Source: Ligula intestinalis
Lineage: Eukaryota; Platyhelminthes; Cestoda; Diphyllobothriidea; Diphyllobothriidae
Direction of reading: 5' to 3'
Assembly (NCBI GenBank): GCA_036362985.1
Contig: JAYGXS010000008.1
Location: 10,327,272 to 10,391,271 of the forward strand
Length of the DNA: 64,000 nucleotides
Shown: piece by piece, positions 32,856-42,666 of the stretch
Position numbering within the stretch: position 1 is the stretch's first letter
Layout of the letters: each line of letters begins with the position of its first letter
Position numbers and translations under genes: made by a program
The notes under the pieces: model-generated
The model's database searches: none
The model's input: only the letters and a program-made list of their open reading frames with translations
What the model was told of the DNA's origin: nothing

Positions 32856-34234
32856 GATTGCTGTGGTCTACAATTAGCTGAAATATAATTGTTAAATATA
32901 TTAGGATTATTGTATGGTGGCAGATTTGCTTGAAAATTGAGGAAAGGGTGCCCGTTTTGTGGAATAAGAAAAGTAGGAGGCGGCCGTAAAAAAGGATTAC
33001 GATAAGAGTTAGTATAATTCTTCGGAAAACACACGTTTGAAAATGACCTAAATGGGTATGGAAGACTATGATCATAATTAGTAGTTTTGATTATGTGTTG
33101 ATTTTGGGCAATTTGCGGGTTTGGAAAATAATTAGCGCGAGTATTTACATTTGCTATAGTTGCTGAAGTGTCAGCATAATTTTTCGGAGGACAGGCATTC
33201 GAAAATGGCATTGAAGGTTGCGAGAAGCTATTCATAGTATTATTAGAGTGAATTAATTGTGGATTGTGGGCCATTTTGGGGATTGGAAAAGTAAAAACAT
33301 GAGTGTTTACATCTGGTGTAGATGCTGAAATGTTAGTATTGTTCCCATAATTAGGTAAATTACTGATGTTTGCAATTGGCTTCGATTTACGGCGGGCACG
33401 TTTAGGTCTATTAGGTTTAGCCTCTCTAGCAGGCGAGGTTCGCTCGGAAGGCGACGGAATTTCACTCGAGCCAGGAGTAAGGATTGCGGGTGAGGTTTCG
33501 GGTGAAATTATCGTTGTCCCTGATCCGGAGGGACGTGAACTTGCGTCGGCCTTAGGAGTAAGGACTGCGAGTGAGGTTTCGGGTGAACTTAGCGTTGTCG
33601 CTGATCCGGAGGGACGTGAACTTGCGTCGACCTCAGATACCACATTTGGAATAGTAGGGGTAGGAGTGGGCCTAGTTTTTGCAGATGCAGGCGAAATCCT
33701 ACGTTCCATGGGGGTTTTATCCCTACATATAAAAAGCTTATGTTTTTTCCCGTATTCAGCTGAACGCTCATGCTGAGAGAAGAGGTTGTCAACTTCTATC
33801 GCCGAAAAAAGTTTGACCAAAATCGGCGGATTTTTGCTTCGAGAGGACAATCTTTTAGCTTCTGCAACCTTAAAGTTAAAGCCACACGAGTAAAGGAATT
33901 GACAGGCGACGTCTAGCGGAATTTTAATTTTTGGGACATTCTTTAAAAGAAAATTATAACTTCTTTGTTGCCGGTCACAGGTCTCAGTAGACACCAAATT
34001 GATGAAGGGCTCTAATTTCTCACATTGCTGAGAAGTGAGCGAAGAGACATTTCCATCAAAGATGGTACTGAGAACCGTAAGCAAACATCCATATTGAGAC
34101 ATGAAATTATTAAAAGTGTCCAAAGCATCAAGATTCAGTTTTTTCATATTTAAGACGGGTTGATCTTGGAAAAATTTATCACCAAGAGGGTCGTTAAGGG
34201 GGGATTTTCGTCTAAAAACTGACTGTAATTTCAT
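32789..34234 (-). CDS. LINE-2 ORF1 protein, 481 residues, intact
   Basis: The frame is uninterrupted. Residues about 90-175 hold an RRM-like/ORF1 core: RSYNFLLKNVPKIKIP, CGFNFKVAEAKRL, PILVKLFSAIEVD and KKHKLFICRDKTPMERR, equivalent to the conserved 'v..DLTP.qR' end of the RNA-binding region in LINE ORF1 proteins. A 27-residue unit (DASSRPSGSATTLSSPET...) is repeated twice in tandem near residues 205-255. A basic patch RPKRARRKSKP follows near 280, and the C-terminal 200 residues are rich in Asn, Pro and Phe. The protein should bind the element's RNA. It ends inside the start of ORF2. Confidence 0.8.
   Translation of the reverse strand: MKLQSVFRRKSPLNDPLGDKFFQDQPVLNMKKLNLDALDTFNNFMSQYGCLLTVLSTIFDGNVSSLTSQQCEKLEPFINLVSTETCDRQQRSYNFLLKNVPKIKIPLDVACQFLYSCGFNFKVAEAKRLSSRSKNPPILVKLFSAIEVDNLFSQHERSAEYGKKHKLFICRDKTPMERRISPASAKTRPTPTPTIPNVVSEVDASSRPSGSATTLSSPETSLAVLTPKADASSRPSGSGTTIISPETSPAILTPGSSEIPSPSERTSPAREAKPNRPKRARRKSKPIANISNLPNYGNNTNISASTPDVNTHVFTFPIPKMAHNPQLIHSNNTMNSFSQPSMPFSNACPPKNYADTSATIANVNTRANYFPNPQIAQNQHIIKTTNYDHSLPYPFRSFSNVCFPKNYTNSYRNPFLRPPPTFLIPQNGHPFLNFQANLPPYNNPNIFNNYISANCRPQQSCFPPFVSPMPVPFPPPSFPFL
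33510..33640 (-). repeat. 81-bp tandem repeat in LINE-2 ORF1
   Basis: Starting at GAGGTTTCGGGTGAA, an 81-bp unit is followed by a second partial unit (GAGGTTTCGGGTGAACTT...). It equals 27 codons, so it preserves the frame. Confidence 0.85.
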
Positions 34235-34584
34235 ATTGAAGTTAAAAATATCAGCAGGATATGCAGTTAGATATATTTTTAATCAAGGCAATGAAAGAAA
34301 GTTTCTCTTATACGGAAAATAAAATTGACGAGTCTACGCTGGATGAAAACTCACTAGATTGATATTGCAACAAGTGTAAACTGAATCTTGTTGGAAATTG
34401 CGAAATCTTTTTAAAATTTGCAATCTAAAATAAACATTCAGATGAGGCTATGTCGGGTGAAATTATGAGGCTATGTAGGGTGAAAAATATCTGGATTGAT
34501 ATTTCGACCAGTGTACACTATTTCTTGTTGGAAAAAGAGTATTCTTTCAAAATATACAATCTGATTTAATATTCACGTACTTAA

Positions 34585-34872
34585 TTACGTGTTTTTCAAC
34601 TGAATCTTAGAGAATTCCCGCTGGGACCTGGGCGGGGCTGGTGAGGGCAAAGCCGAGCTCGTACCTAAGTTATATTTCAACTGAAGGAAAATTTTCAAGT
34701 TACCTGCAGGGGTGCCTAACAACACCTCGTTCAAACAGCTTCGAAGCGAAGGTGGTGCAGGCCCCAAGTCACAGTCGAATCTCGGCAGATTGTCCACCAC
34801 GAAATCGGGACCAAGAGAATTGCGTTTCCTTGCCCGTCCGCTCCTGCTATAATCAACCTGTTTGTCAAACAT
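34585..34872 (-). CDS. Possible exon of unknown protein, minus strand
   Basis: The frame MFDKQVDYSRSGRARKRNS ... NEVLLGTPAG is preceded by an acceptor-like TTTTTACCTTGTAG and contains a donor-like CCTGCAG/GTAACT near 34705. Its phase does not join cleanly to the frame at 35011-35769, so a common gene is unproven. No domain recognised. It lies just upstream of LINE-2 and might also be that element's 5' region. Confidence 0.3.
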   Translation of the reverse strand: MFDKQVDYSRSGRARKRNSLGPDFVVDNLPRFDCDLGPAPPSLRSCLNEVLLGTPAGNLKIFLQLKYNLGTSSALPSPAPPRSQREFSKIQLKNT

Positions 34873-35010
34873 AGTTGATATCTACAAGGTAAAAAGAAAT
34901 CCTGAAGTGGGTATGGGGTGGGGGAGGCACTTACCTAGTCCTGCACGCTGCGTTTGCAAAACGGTACTGGCGGCATAAACACTGAGAGGTTAATAATGAA
35001 TAGAAGCTGA

Positions 35011-35917
35011 CTACCTACGTATATGTCGCAGCGCGTGTGGCGAAGGACTGCGAGTTTTTATGCCGTATCCCGCTTTCGATCGCCGAGGGTGCTTCTCACA
35101 TCCTTCATACGCTCCTACATTTCTAATTTGTTTTAAGAACCCCCTCGCAGGGGCGTCAGCTATTACCGCTTTAACCTGAAATCCTATCCTACGACCGACG
35201 TCGGGGAGTACTAACTCATCTGATGTCAGGGTATTGACCTCTTCAATGAGAGGACTACAATAATGGTTTACATCTGCGGGTTTTGAATAACCGCAGTATG
35301 CACCCACTATGAATACCGTTCTCCTGAAGGGTTCTATTATTCTACCTAAAAAAGGCCAAAAACTAACGGAATTTTTCTTAAACTTAGTAAAGCCATCACA
35401 ATGCAGTTGCACTACTACTGCATCGGATGGCCCAACCGCTGTTAAATTATCCCTAACTAACTTTATGACCTGGGTCCTCAAACCCACGAGCATGTACTTG
35501 CCATCATCCATTCTCACTACCATATAAATATTTCTAGTTCTTAGAAGTGTTCTCGTATCCACCGGAATAACCGGGAAGATTTGAGACCACATTCTCAGCA
35601 TAGGGTTTGAAGTCCTATGCGGCACCTTACGGTCTATACACCACTTGATTAGAGCCAACTTATACTTCTTTCCTACGATACAAACCGCTCTGTTCAGATG
35701 ACTTCTTACTCTGCTTGCCACCAGTACCGCCTTCCAAATGCCGTCGATAGGGACTTGCAAATGCCTCACCGCAACTGGGACAGTATAGTTTCATTCCTGC
35801 CAAGAGAAAAAAAAACGTAAACAGCAGCTGGTAATAATAAAACAATTGGAAGAAGTTTTTAGCGGAAGAGCAGATGTTCCTCCTGTGACACTTTCTGACG
35901 AAATGACATTTTTCCAA
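35011..35917 (-). pseudogene. Transposase-domain protein, probably EnSpm/CACTA-like
   Basis: The 252-residue frame (35769-35011) contains VVQLHCDGFTKFKKNSVSFW then PFLGRI, VFIVGAYCGYSKPADVN, LIEEVNTL, IGFQVKAVIADAPARGFLKQ and GAYEGCEK. This order (hD...WP.l..., iG.Y.G..KP, ..IaDAPAr...k, GY.gCekC) is that of the 'transposase domain-containing' proteins of many invertebrates, related to EnSpm/CACTA transposases. The final Cys of GCEKC is replaced by His. A short zinc-binding start (MKLYCPSCGEAF) lies just upstream in another frame behind a splice-acceptor-like TTTTTTTTTCTCTTGGCAG. I infer a domesticated or decaying transposase. The family assignment is tentative. Confidence 0.5.
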
Positions 35918-36059
35918 ACGACTACGACTTACAGATTGCAGAAATCAATGCAGCCGGTCCCACGATCAAAAGCTGTTTCGTCCGTTCTCACCGCCGGGCC
36001 TCCTACAGAAATCAATATCACCAAATCTTACCCAAAATCGGACCCTAAGATGGATGGTT

Positions 36060-36410
36060 GCACTCGCCGAGCCACCAGCCTTATCGTCCTCTACGCGCGG
36101 GCCTGGGTGCGCGCGCCAGCGAGCGCGAAATAAGGGGGGAGAGGTGAGTGAAGTTACTGGTAGGGGGAGGGTGGCGTTCGCGCGGCCGGGTACCGGTTAA
36201 GTTGACTGAGAGGCGTGACCAGGTGTTCGTCGTGGCCCAAGCAGCGCGTCTCATGAGAACGGATCGTTACTTTCTGCTGATAACGGGTGCGCGCACTATG
36301 ACGCCATACGAGGGCTGCGCAAAGGGGGTTGGAAAAACTCAGAGCAAGCGCGCACGCGTTCGGTGCGTACGTTCGCGTGGGGACAGAACGGCGGGGTAGT
36401 GAATTATTGG
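36060..36410. promoter_or_regulatory. CpG-rich stretch
   Basis: Unlike its AT-rich surroundings it is rich in CG dinucleotides (GCGCGCGCCAGCGAGCGCG, TTCGCGCGGCCGGG, AAGCGCGCACGCG). It lies upstream of the minus-strand transposase-like frame and could be its promoter region. Its open frames on both strands are composition artefacts. Confidence 0.3.
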
Positions 36411-36619
36411 ACATTATCGTGAACGTCCGTAGCGATCGCTAGCGATTTGTTACATGGGGTTGAAACAGTAGAAAACTGTGTATTTTCACCTATAGTCAAA
36501 GAAAACGACCACCGGTTTGTGGAGTGGCTTAGGGGTTAGAAATTCGAATTATGAACAACAATTATGCCAACAAAGTTGACAGGATACGATAAAATCCTAT
36601 TAAAATTTGAAAATTCACT

Positions 36620-38650
36620 TAGCTGCGAAAAATCGAGTTGCGCGCCAAGGTCACAAGTCGGATCGTAGATGCTACAAACTGGCGTATTGGAAGGCTGATT
36701 ATGATTAAGTGAGGCAGAGCGCTATGAATCTATCCTGGGAACGGAGAAGCTCTACCAATGTAGAAGAACGCTGGAACCTGACCCGTGGCAATATTGAGCG
36801 GCTCTGTGAAGACTTTGTTCCCCTGAAGCCCAGTTAATGGGCAGCATTTCACCCCCATGGATTAATATCGAGACAAAACGCTAGTTTAAGGCAAGAAAAC
36901 GTGCCTACAAGGCCTTTGTGATCTTGAGAACAACCGAGACAAAAGTGGCACGCACAACGGTTAGACAAAAATCCAAGCCTTTAATGTGTTTGAAGAAGGT
37001 AGCTTATGAAGAAGATCTAGTGCGAAACGTTGACACCCAGCCGAATCAATTCAATATCTTCCCAAAAACAAATGTCGTGAAACCCCGGGCATCCAAAGTA
37101 TCCACAATGCCAATGGTGTGCTCCAAACAGCTGAATTTTATATGGTTGAACTCCTAGCGGAAAAATACTCCACCGTCTACTTACCACCAACTCCCGAAAG
37201 TGAAGACTTCGCTACCTCGACCAAACTGAAAGTAGCATGCTAATTGCCATTGAAGATGTTGAGAATGCATTGAGTAGCTTGATACCTACCAAGGCCGCTG
37301 GACCTGATTATTTGAATCCAAGAGTTATTCGAGAACTTGCTTCTATAATCTCACCGAGCATCAGGCAATTGATTTTTTGTACGCAAGCCACTGAAACGGT
37401 ACCAAATGACTGGAAGCAGATTCTGGTAACTCCGAGGTATAAAGTTGGCGACTGTTTTCTTCCCCAGAATATTGAACAGTCTGCCTGACTTCAGTGTTTG
37501 TGAAAGTGCTAGAAAACTTAATATGCCACGAAATCGACGCCCACCTTTGGTCAGACACAATCTTATCGATCGAAAAACACGGCTTTATCAAAAGCAAATG
37601 GTGCACCACTAACCCCATTGTGACACGCGAGGCATGGTGCGAAGCCAAAGAAAAACGACTACCGGTACATACGGCCTTAACTGACCTTAGCAAGGCATTT
37701 GATAAAGTCGATCACGTGCTCTTCTGACCAAATTCAGTAATTCGACCATTTTAAGGGCTGTAGTTAAACTGAGTAAATGATACCTATTCGGTTGACCATG
37801 CCGGGTTAGGGTTGGCGTAGGGCGTTCCTCTGCGTTTGGGGCTCGTATTGGCGTACCCCGAGGGTCAGTGCTGGGTCCCATACTATTTTCTGGATATGTT
37901 TTGGCCATTCAATCAAGGCTTCTGTCTCCACGTCTTCTGTTCGTGGATGACCTCAAGTTATGGCATGATATAAACAACCCCGAAGACACAATGCATTTTT
38001 AAAATGATCTTAATGTTATACAAGAATGGTCGTTGGAGATCAAAATACCGATAAACGTGAATAAATCACGCTTTATGATGATTGGCAAAACCAGGACCAC
38101 CCGCCATATAAATAAATAAAATGAAAAACGCAACATTGGTCGCTGAACGGAGTACCCGTGTCTTGGGCGTTAGCATACAGGATGACCTCAAAACACGAGG
38201 ACAATCAAATTTGTCAAGACACAAGTGTCTGACACTATTCAAAGGAAAAGTGCAAAAGAACTTTGACATCATGGTCCATGCAGATATTCCGTAAGCCCAT
38301 GCTCACGTTCCTCCTCCAGATCATTGAACATAGATCGCCTGTTTAGTTCCCGTGTACGAAGGGCGAGATGGCAAATATCGAATAAGTACAGCCGTTTAGA
38401 TCAAGAATGGTACTGGAATTGAGGAGGCTGTCATACCTAGAGGGCTGTCAGGCGTTGAACCTGTTTACTCTCGAATTCTGACTCTCTAAAGGCAACCAAT
38501 TCATGATGTATAAAGCGATCGTTTGCGGCGACATCAAGGAGCTCGCATGGCATTTCGAATTGGCCGTCGATTGCCTACACGCGGACATTGCGTCAAGGTA
38601 ATGGTTAATCAGACAGATAGCCTCTCGCAAATCTAGTGACTCTCCCTAAT
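36620..38650 (+). pseudogene. CR1-like LINE (LINE-1), reverse transcriptase half
   Basis: The protein picks up where the endonuclease half stopped: KLAYWKADYD, MNLSWERRSSTNVEERWN, IERLCEDFVPLK, then the reverse transcriptase: VENALSSLIPTKAAGPDYLN, NDWKQILVTPRYK, VKVLENLICHEIDAHL, HTALTDLSKAFDKVDHVL (first catalytic Asp), GVPRGSVLGPILF and LLFVDDLKLWHDI (Asp pair). Several stops and frameshifts are present. The C-terminal part is faint (MYKAIVCGDIKELAWHFELA). It ends about 280 bp before the INTS14 start codon. Confidence 0.85.
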
Positions 38651-38931
38651 GTTGCTGCTGCCGACGCATTTTTCGGTTTCGAGAAAAATACAATGCCTTA
38701 AACCGTGATCTATAGCGTTCTCTGGAGTGCACCTTTCTTGGCGGGGTGGATTAGTCTTACCTGAAAACTCCCATATGTTCGGTGGCTACAAATAGGGGTT
38801 TTCCACTGATCCGTTCCCTATTTATACGCAGAAACACGAAACATTATGACACTTTAGGGGAAAGTTTGAACTTTGAGGTCGGTTTGTTTCAATACGCTGT
38901 TTTCTTGACCGATAAACAAATAAAATTGGAG

Positions 38932-39305
38932 ATGGTTTGGATATTGGCTGTAGACTTTTCGCTTAGCATGATGCGCCCATTCGGTGATACAAATAGGACA
39001 TTTTTTGCGTTTTCAAAAGAATTTCATAAGAAATTGATAAAACAGTTGAAAAAACGTAGGCCGTATGAGCCCATCTGCCTTGTAAATTTTAGTTCGAAAA
39101 TTAACATTATTCATAGTTTACTCCAGGGTCTTTGGATGAGAACATGTTCACTGAATTTACGTCTGATAGCGAAATTCTTGAAAAGGCGGTCGACTCGGTG
39201 ACATTTCCTAGTCTTTCAGAACTCAGCAAGCGTTACGCCGAACCGTTTCCTCTTACCGCATTTGAATTACAAATACAAAAGTTTGCTCGTTCCCACCATT
39301 GCCGA
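38932..39305 (+). CDS. INTS14: Integrator complex subunit 14-like, first two exons
   Basis: Exons 38932-39091 and 39127-39305 (113 codons). The start MVWILAVDFSLSMMRPFG resembles the N-terminus of INTS14, a von Willebrand A-like protein of the snRNA-processing Integrator complex. The metal-site motif DxSxS is D8-F-S10-L-S12. The two frames join through a 35-nt intron (39092-39126; donor A/GTTCGA, acceptor TACTCCAG), giving ICLVNF-RSLDENMFTEFTSD. This lines up with the strand that follows in human INTS14 (VVFSSLWELM...FTRD). Exon 2 ends in phase 0 at a strong donor (CGA/GTAAGT). The VTDG-containing region is not found. Without the micro-intron the gene would be frameshifted, so a pseudogene is the alternative. 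The start is placed at the ATG that puts Asp8 where the family has it; a longer upstream frame has no family similarity. Confidence 0.6.
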
Positions 39306-41251
39306 GTAAGTCTGTTTTTATTAGTTTCTCTGGTGCATGTTATATCACTTCTTTGCTAAGTGGATCCTACTGTTTCTCTATGTGATGCGCTAAGACACAT
39401 TTGTAATGCTGGCCTTTCAGGCTCGTCGTGCACGACCTTCCACAAGTTAATCGAAACGATTGCTCACAAACTTCGGTGAAAGCAAATATATTTTACAACT
39501 AGCGTTCGGAAGTTTTGCAAGTAGAAACGTTTACATTGTATTCAATTATGCACTTGCACCTGTAATTCCAATGTCAGAAAACGCTTTGTGCGAAAAATTG
39601 CCCTGAATTTCGGGGCATTCTCTGGTTAGCTAACTGTAGTGGTGCCATGGTTTAAGACGTGTTTCACAGTGGCAAGTTCTACAAAAGGGAATTAAGGAGT
39701 TTATAATCTGGCAGTCACGGGGCAGATAATTAGGACCAACCATCCGTTAATCTGTCAAACTGGCAACAAAAAAGGGGTAAAAAACAAGAGTGGTATCATA
39801 AGTCAGAGAGCCCCAAAAGTTAAGTAGTGTCGCAATAACTGCTCCATAAAAGGCCGTGAATGGATCATAATCTCGACTACGTCCTATTCGCCGTCTGCTT
39901 TAAAATGCTGGATTGTATTTCTTTAAACGAATTACATGGAAATCCTTGTGTCCCTCCATAAACTAACGACAGTTTTGTATCACCTTTCGAATTCTACATC
40001 TTCATGAGGCCTCAATCAGGAAGACCTTGCATCATCTTTTCACTATTACGTGTTTATCCAACATCTAGCTGTGGTGTTAATACTAATCTGACACTCGTTC
40101 ACGCCTTTTCCGCTCATTCTTGTTGATTAACATTCATCCCTACCTTATCACACTCGTTGATTACCGTTCACCCCTACCTTCTTACACTCGTTGATTAAAA
40201 TTCACCCCTGCCTCCCTACGAACGCTTGATGTTTGCCTATATAATCCTAACCGCTCTTCATCCCTTTTTAGTTCGTGTACGACAATTATACGATGAGTAA
40301 AGCCCAATTCTAGGGTACTCGACTTCTCATTCTTCTCGACTGTTCGGCTATTGCGTACTGAATAACTCGACTATATCCCAATCACGACACTAGCCAAGGC
40401 GAATGTTGGCGCTTACGATGTGTTCACTAGAGTTGGCCTGTTTGCTGTCGCTCTGCAGGGGAAAGAAAACGGTGCTTTGCTGCCCGCAAACTACATAATT
40501 TTCGAGGAATACAGTCTGAATGTCTGTTGACCTTATTCGCAAACGATTAGTGAACTGACAGGCCGATTTTTTTTCTTCCACTCCCATGTTAGAAAGTGAA
40601 TTTCTCGACTACCGAAATTGACTGTTGGCCTGAGTAAACAACATGCTGATGTACTTTGGTTGCGCTCAGTGTTTACTAATTTTCACTCGTGGAAATAAAC
40701 AGCAGTTTCGAACTACTGGTCATGGATAGTTTTAGTTTGCAGTGAGAATAATGACACTGGCGTCGTCCGTTTGTAGAAAGATAGACATATATGAGAGCTT
40801 TGGTTACTGGGGTTTCTGTTAATTGTCTAGGCCATTTCGGTTAAAGATCCAAAGCTGCACATTAAAACCAGTCAAATAATGGAGGCGATGTACCATACCC
40901 GAGTTATTTGCCCGACATAATTGAACATCTGCTTTTAAAGTTCAGTTTTTTATGCATCGTATTCCATGAGTTGTGAGTGAACACGTTATCAACTAATCTT
41001 ACGGTAAGGTTTGGAAGAACCATCCGCAACTGGTAATTACGAAGACCTTATTCTAGGATGGGTTATCGCTCAAAGAAATATTAGCAATAGTTCATCCTGT
41101 TACCTGAAATAAATGTCCTGTTGACTGTTCCGGCATAACTGAGAACGCTTGAGGAGATATTACGAATATGAAGTGTCTTTTTAAACCGAATAATATATGT
41201 TCACACTTTCATATCAATTCTTGAGATTCATTACCGTTTTTTCTTGTATAG
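39306..41251 (+). other. Probable INTS14 intron with a 34-bp minisatellite
   Basis: No coding exon recognised. Three copies of a 34-bp unit around GTTGATTA start at 40122, 40156 and 40190 (CACTCGTTGATTACCGTTCA). Confidence 0.45.
40119..40225 (+). repeat. 34-bp minisatellite, three units
   Basis: GTTGATTA recurs at exact 34-bp spacing with the shared follower TTCACCCCTACCTTCTTACA, slightly diverged in each unit. Confidence 0.85.
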
Positions 41252-41360
41252 TACAAAGCCATAGTAGCCCGGGAGATGCTCGAGTCCTGTCAAAGTGATG
41301 CAAACTCACCTTTCGAGTCGACCTACTGTCGGTATACAAAACTGTTCGCCACTCGCTTAA
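41252..41360 (+). CDS. Candidate further INTS14 exon, cut by the gap
   Basis: A good acceptor (CGTTTTTTCTTGTATAG) precedes an open frame in phase 0, matching the phase left by the exon ending at 39305: YKAIVAREMLESCQSD, then STYCRYTKLFATRL up to the gap. The residues do not show a clear match to INTS14, so the assignment rests on splice signal and phase only. Confidence 0.35.
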
Positions 41361-41460
41361 NNNNNNNNNNNNNNNNNNNNNNNNNNNNNNNNNNNNNNNN
41401 NNNNNNNNNNNNNNNNNNNNNNNNNNNNNNNNNNNNNNNNNNNNNNNNNNNNNNNNNNNN
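41361..41460. other. Assembly gap (100 N)
   Basis: Exactly one hundred N. A Penelope element begins inside it, judging from its missing 5' part. Confidence 0.98.
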
Positions 41461-42240
41461 TCAACAGAAATATTGATTTAAATCCAGCCTATCAGGCCCT
41501 CCGGACACGACTCCAATCAGCCCCGACGAGGCCGCCGCCGGCGCTAGCGAACGACTTGCAACTTCATCAACAGTGGCCACCGACGCGGCAGAGGAGGAGA
41601 ACTAATCACGACTCCAACGACCGACATGAGTCATCAGCCCACCGACGAGCCCAAACATGTGAGCCGGGTCCGCGCTTTGAATGCCAACCGGTCAAGTCAC
41701 CCGAGTATGGAAGGAGAGCCGATATTAGCCGGCCAAGTGCACACAATACGCACACAGACCTGATGACGACAACAACAAACGTACAGGCGACGGGGGATGT
41801 AGGAGGACGGGTAGAGAGGGCCCTTCGCCGCGCACACGACCGGGAGGACTCACCTACCCACCGACGGACACCGGGCCTGGAACGAGGGCCGATCCGCGCA
41901 TCCGGCTCAGAAGGGAGGTCGGGCGGTGGCCGGTTAACGTAGACGCGTTAACGACACACGGACAGGCAACGGATGACACACACGGGCGCCAGCCACCCAC
42001 AATGGAGGTGCCGCAGCCAATCAACGGACAGCACGAAGTTCAGCGCTCGTGCATCAGCCATCGCTACAACACCAGATGGTCTGCGCGGCATTCCAACTCT
42101 CGGCAAGCAGGAACACATAACCCACCACTCTGATGATGGAAAATAGTGTATTTCCGAAACGTCAGCACAATTACAGTGTGGTCCACGACAGCGCCTTGTT
42201 TTCTTCTTCGCCTTCTTTGGGGGATGATGATCAGGATATA
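41461..42240 (+). mobile_element. Penelope-like element, 3' part
   Basis: Directly after the gap the frame reads INRNIDLNPAYQALRTRLQ, the end of the GIY-YIG module (compare VNRCVELAPAYRALR at 4190). It then continues open for a further 140 Arg- and Thr-rich residues to the stop at 41942. A hammerhead core follows at 42130, and an AT dinucleotide tail near 42235-42255 closes the element. The rest lies in the gap. Confidence 0.75.
42124..42168 (+). ncRNA. Penelope-type minimal hammerhead ribozyme
   Basis: Core CUGAUGA, stem II GGAAA / UUUCC, GAAA, a loopless stem III AC/GU, and the cleavage site GUC followed by AG, which can pair with the CU before the core. It lies in the 3' non-coding part of the Penelope copy, as expected. 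Confidence 0.6.
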
Positions 42241-42282
42241 TATCTATATACATATAGCAGTAAGGGAGGTATGACAGCATCT

Positions 42283-42343
42283 GGGGGTAACTTGATACAG
42301 AACTGTTTCGGGCTTATTAACCTTCATCAGCCAAGCATAACCC
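42283..42343 (-). ncRNA. Type I hammerhead ribozyme, complete core
   Basis: Minus-strand order: GGGU, UAU, GCUUGG, core CUGAUGA, stem II GGUU-AAUA-AGCC, C, GAAA, stem III ACA-GUUC-UGU, cleavage after GUA (between 42296 and 42295), then UCAAGU, U, ACCC. Stem I forms six pairs (GCUUGG with UCAAGU, two G-U) plus four more (GGGU with ACCC) beyond an internal loop. Invariant core residues are all present. This has a proper looped stem III, unlike the Penelope versions. Confidence 0.7.
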
Positions 42344-42439
42344 TGAACACCAGCTGGTCAGACAACACAAAAAACGCACTAACAGACGGCGCAGTTGGTC
42401 CACCACTGGGGTATACCAGACGGGTCATAAGCTTGGCTG

Positions 42440-42495
42440 ATGCTTGGCTGATTAAGGCTAATAAGCCCGAAGCAGCTCTGTATCAAGTTACCACC
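42440..42495 (+). ncRNA. Hammerhead copy with mutated core
   Basis: The right arm reads GCUUGG, CUGAUUA, AGGCUAAUAAGCCC, GAAG, CAGCUCUGUA, UCAAGUUACC. Relative to the left arm the core G8 is U and the last A of GAAA is G, so it should not cleave. Stem II is perfect (GGCU/AGCC). Confidence 0.6.
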
Positions 42496-42666
42496 AGATG
42501 CTGTCATACCCCCTTACTGCTTTTATGACTTGGCCGGAATCGGCCTGGCAGGTGGTCACCCGTTGGGGACCTCTGACCACCACATGAACTTTGTTTAGTT
42601 CGGAAGTATATTCGATCGGTGTTCGCACATTTCTGAGTGAATATATACCTGATCAACAGTGACAGC

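Larger units (their letters stand above)
42257..42527. mobile_element. Inverted-repeat element with hammerhead ribozymes in both arms
   Basis: Arms 42257-42343 and about 42436-42527 are inverted copies. The left arm begins AGCAGTAAGGGAGGTATGAC and the right arm ends GTCATACCCCCTTACTGCT. About 90 bp of unrelated sequence lies between. Each arm encodes a hammerhead fold; only the left-arm copy has the complete core. I do not recognise the element; retrozyme-like or PLE-terminal origin is possible. Confidence 0.7.
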
